From Agrobacterium sp. AGB01 (GTDB lineage: Bacteria; Pseudomonadota; Alphaproteobacteria; Rhizobiales; Rhizobiaceae), in NCBI RefSeq assembly GCF_014851585.1, contig NZ_JACVAB010000002.1, forward strand, positions 1-64,000: 64,000 nt of DNA, written 5' to 3'. Within the stretch, counting starts at the first letter, position 1, and each line of letters begins with the position of its first letter. The position numbers and the translations under genes are program-made. The notes below the pieces were generated by a model. It made no database searches and had not been told where the DNA came from. It saw only the letters and a program-made list of their open reading frames with translations. This document shows, piece by piece, positions 62,549 to 64,000 of the stretch.

Positions 62549-63511
62549 TCATTGTTTGTCGTCCGTGTCTTGTCGTGCCGAGCGGGAGCGGAGCAATGTA
62601 TGCGCTGACCGTTTTGGCTCCGGCAGCTTGTCTTCATCCAGTGAGGCGTAAAGCCAGTCGATAAACACACTGACGATGGGAGCGTTGCGCATTTCGTGAC
62701 GACAGGCGACGTGAAACGCGTCATCAGCCGGCACAGTCAAATCGAATGGCAGGACAAGCTCACCCTCGGCAATCAGGTTCGCGGCGGTGATGGTATCGCC
62801 CAAGGCAATGCCCTGTCCATAAAGGGCGGCCTGTGTGGAAAGATGGGCGTCACTCATGAAGTGCTGGCGCGGGCGAGGTACGGCAGTTGCGTCTGCCGCC
62901 GTCAGCCAGGTGTTCCATTCCCGGCCGGTATCCCCATGCAGCAGCACATGATCCGACAGGTCGCGTATCGAACGCAGTGGCCTGTTGTTGAGCAGGGTCG
63001 GGCTTGCCACGGGAAACAGCCGGATTTCGCTCCACAGGCTGCTCCATATACCGGGCCACCGGCCGTTTCCATAGAGAATGCACAGATCAATATCGGACGA
63101 GTTGAGCATGGCCGGATCATTGCCGGTCATTAGCGTCAGACTGATATCCGGAAACTGTTCCGAGAACCTGTTTAGCCGTGGGATCAGCCAAAGGGACAGA
63201 AGACCAGCCACGCTGCCGATCGTCAGTTTTCCGCCGGTTGCAGGGCGTGCCATCAGGGCAGTGGCTGCAGCAATACTGCCGAATGCCTGTGTGACGACAG
63301 GTAACAGGAGTGCACCCTGTGAAGTCAGTTTCAACCGTCTGCCGCCCCGTTCAAACAGCACTGTGTTAAGGGATTCCTCGAGCGACTTGATCTGGTGGCT
63401 GATGGCGCCATGCGTCACGTTCAACTCCCGCGCAGCGGCCGACAAGGAGCCACGTCTGGCAGTTGCTTCGAAGGCCCTGAGAGGGTTGAGCGGGGGCAGA
63501 CGACTGGACAT
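62549..63511 (-). CDS. LysR-family regulator, GcvA-like
   Basis: A 320-residue regulator: LNPLRAFEATARRGSLSAAARELNVTHGAISHQIKSLE holds the winged helix-turn-helix (written in parts as RAFEATARRGSLSAAAREL and NVTHGAISHQIKSLE). The C-terminal ligand domain includes TIGSVAGLLSLWLIPRL and HFMSDAHLSTQAALYGQGIAL. The GcvA-like subgroup controls catabolic genes. It is divergent from the arginase-family gene across a gap with a strong inverted repeat, so that gene is the likely target. Confidence 0.9.
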   Translation of the reverse strand: MSSRLPPLNPLRAFEATARRGSLSAAARELNVTHGAISHQIKSLEESLNTVLFERGGRRLKLTSQGALLLPVVTQAFGSIAAATALMARPATGGKLTIGSVAGLLSLWLIPRLNRFSEQFPDISLTLMTGNDPAMLNSSDIDLCILYGNGRWPGIWSSLWSEIRLFPVASPTLLNNRPLRSIRDLSDHVLLHGDTGREWNTWLTAADATAVPRPRQHFMSDAHLSTQAALYGQGIALGDTITAANLIAEGELVLPFDLTVPADDAFHVACRHEMRNAPIVSVFIDWLYASLDEDKLPEPKRSAHTLLRSRSARQDTDDKQ

Positions 63512-63535
63512 TGAGCGTTGTCCTTGTGTGAGAAA

Positions 63536-63567
63536 AATTCACATTAATTGCTACAACAATGTGAATT
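63536..63567. promoter_or_regulatory. LysR-type operator between divergent genes
   Basis: AATTCACATT (63536-63545) and AATGTGAATT (63558-63567) form a perfect 10-bp inverted repeat separated by 12 bases, directly between the LysR start and the arginase-family gene. Size, spacing and AT-rich nature fit a LysR regulatory binding site. Confidence 0.6.
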
Positions 63568-63682
63568 GCTTTTTCAATTGCCTTGCGTTGAAATGACGAA
63601 AACATGGGCAGTATTTTTACCGTCCAAAAAATGTGCGGCGCACCTGGATGCGTTGCTGGTCAATGTGAATGGGAACCACAAG

Positions 63683-64000
63683 ATGGCATTCGACGACAAA
63701 AAGCTGCAAGAACTGAAGACGAAGTATGGCGAAAGCCATGGCGGTGAACTGTTCGATCCCAAGTTCAGCAAGGTGGCGAGCAAGATCTTTTCCAAGAACG
63801 GCACACGTGTTGCGCCCTATGCTGGAATGCCGACGCTGCTGGCTGCGCCGCATATGCCTGTCGACAATGACGAGCCGGATTTCGGCAATCTTCAGGTTGC
63901 CCTGCTTGGCGTGCCGATGGACCTTGGTGTGACCAACCGCACCGGCTCTCGTTTCGGGCCGCGTGCGTTGCGCGCCATCGAACGTATTGGTCCCTACAAT
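63683..64000 (+). CDS. Arginase-family hydrolase (agmatinase/guanidinobutyrase type), partial
   Basis: The first 106 residues of an arginase/agmatinase-family enzyme, cut by the window edge. The visible part ends in QVALLGVPMDLGVTNRTGSR and FGPRALRAIERIG, which is the family's N-terminal strand and substrate loop; the metal motifs lie beyond the window. The start MAFDDKKLQELKTKYG follows GGGAA; an in-frame ATG at 63593 is possible. These enzymes split guanidino groups into urea and an amine or amino acid. The neighbouring transaminase, PuuR-like and LysR genes support agmatine, guanidinobutyrate or similar use. Confidence 0.8.
   Translation, partial: MAFDDKKLQELKTKYGESHGGELFDPKFSKVASKIFSKNGTRVAPYAGMPTLLAAPHMPVDNDEPDFGNLQVALLGVPMDLGVTNRTGSRFGPRALRAIERIGPYN

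Overview
The window is a bacterial chromosome segment that fits an alphaproteobacterium of the order Hyphomicrobiales (Rhizobiaceae or Brucellaceae type). The signs are an initiator tRNA with a C1-A72 mismatch, the nirK/nirV/nnrR/nnrS/nnrU and norEFCBQD gene sets, rhizobial-style type I secretion genes and many solute-binding proteins. I cannot fix the genus from the sequence alone. No transposase, integrase, phage gene, CRISPR array or origin was seen.

Region 1 (1-3.7 kb) holds tRNA-fMet preceded by three mini-hairpins, then a divergent LysR regulator / MFS exporter pair and an aldo-keto reductase. Region 2 (3.7-33.1 kb) is a nitrogen-oxide respiration island: the regulator nnrR; the nirK-nirV copper nitrite reductase genes; two nnrS genes; two DUF2249 genes; hemN; norEF and norCBQD for nitric oxide reductase; a small membrane protein with nnrU; ubiX-ubiD and ubiT-ubiU-ubiV for O2-independent ubiquinone synthesis; a TonB receptor/ABC importer/NnrS operon; and a 1386-residue fusion of a Nas-type nitrate reductase with a complete CysJ-like flavoprotein. 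Six FNR/NnrR-type TTG-N8-CAA boxes lie in its promoter gaps, four or five of them placed to serve divergent transcripts. Together these genes would reduce nitrite to nitrous oxide while keeping heme and quinone supplied without oxygen. No nos, nap or nar genes are present.

Region 3 (33.1-39.0 kb) carries a glycerate kinase, a ROK sugar kinase, a small HTH protein and a glycine betaine/choline-type ABC importer (proVWX). Region 4 (39.4-53.0 kb) looks like a surface and secretion locus: a GNAT-TPR fusion protein, a GNAT enzyme, a helical unknown, a type I secretion pair (HlyD-type adaptor and an ABC exporter with unusual features), two large acidic or repetitive proteins that are likely its substrates, a KTSC protein, an O-antigen-ligase-like membrane protein, a nuclease-fold protein and a protein phosphatase.

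Region 5 (53.1-64 kb) holds catabolic and signalling genes: a GntR regulator beside a xylonate-type dehydratase, a GGDEF-EAL protein, two tandem orphan amino-acid-binding proteins, an XRE-cupin regulator, an omega-amino-acid:pyruvate transaminase, and a LysR regulator divergent from an arginase-family hydrolase that runs off the window. The transaminase and hydrolase would fit agmatine or guanidinobutyrate breakdown.
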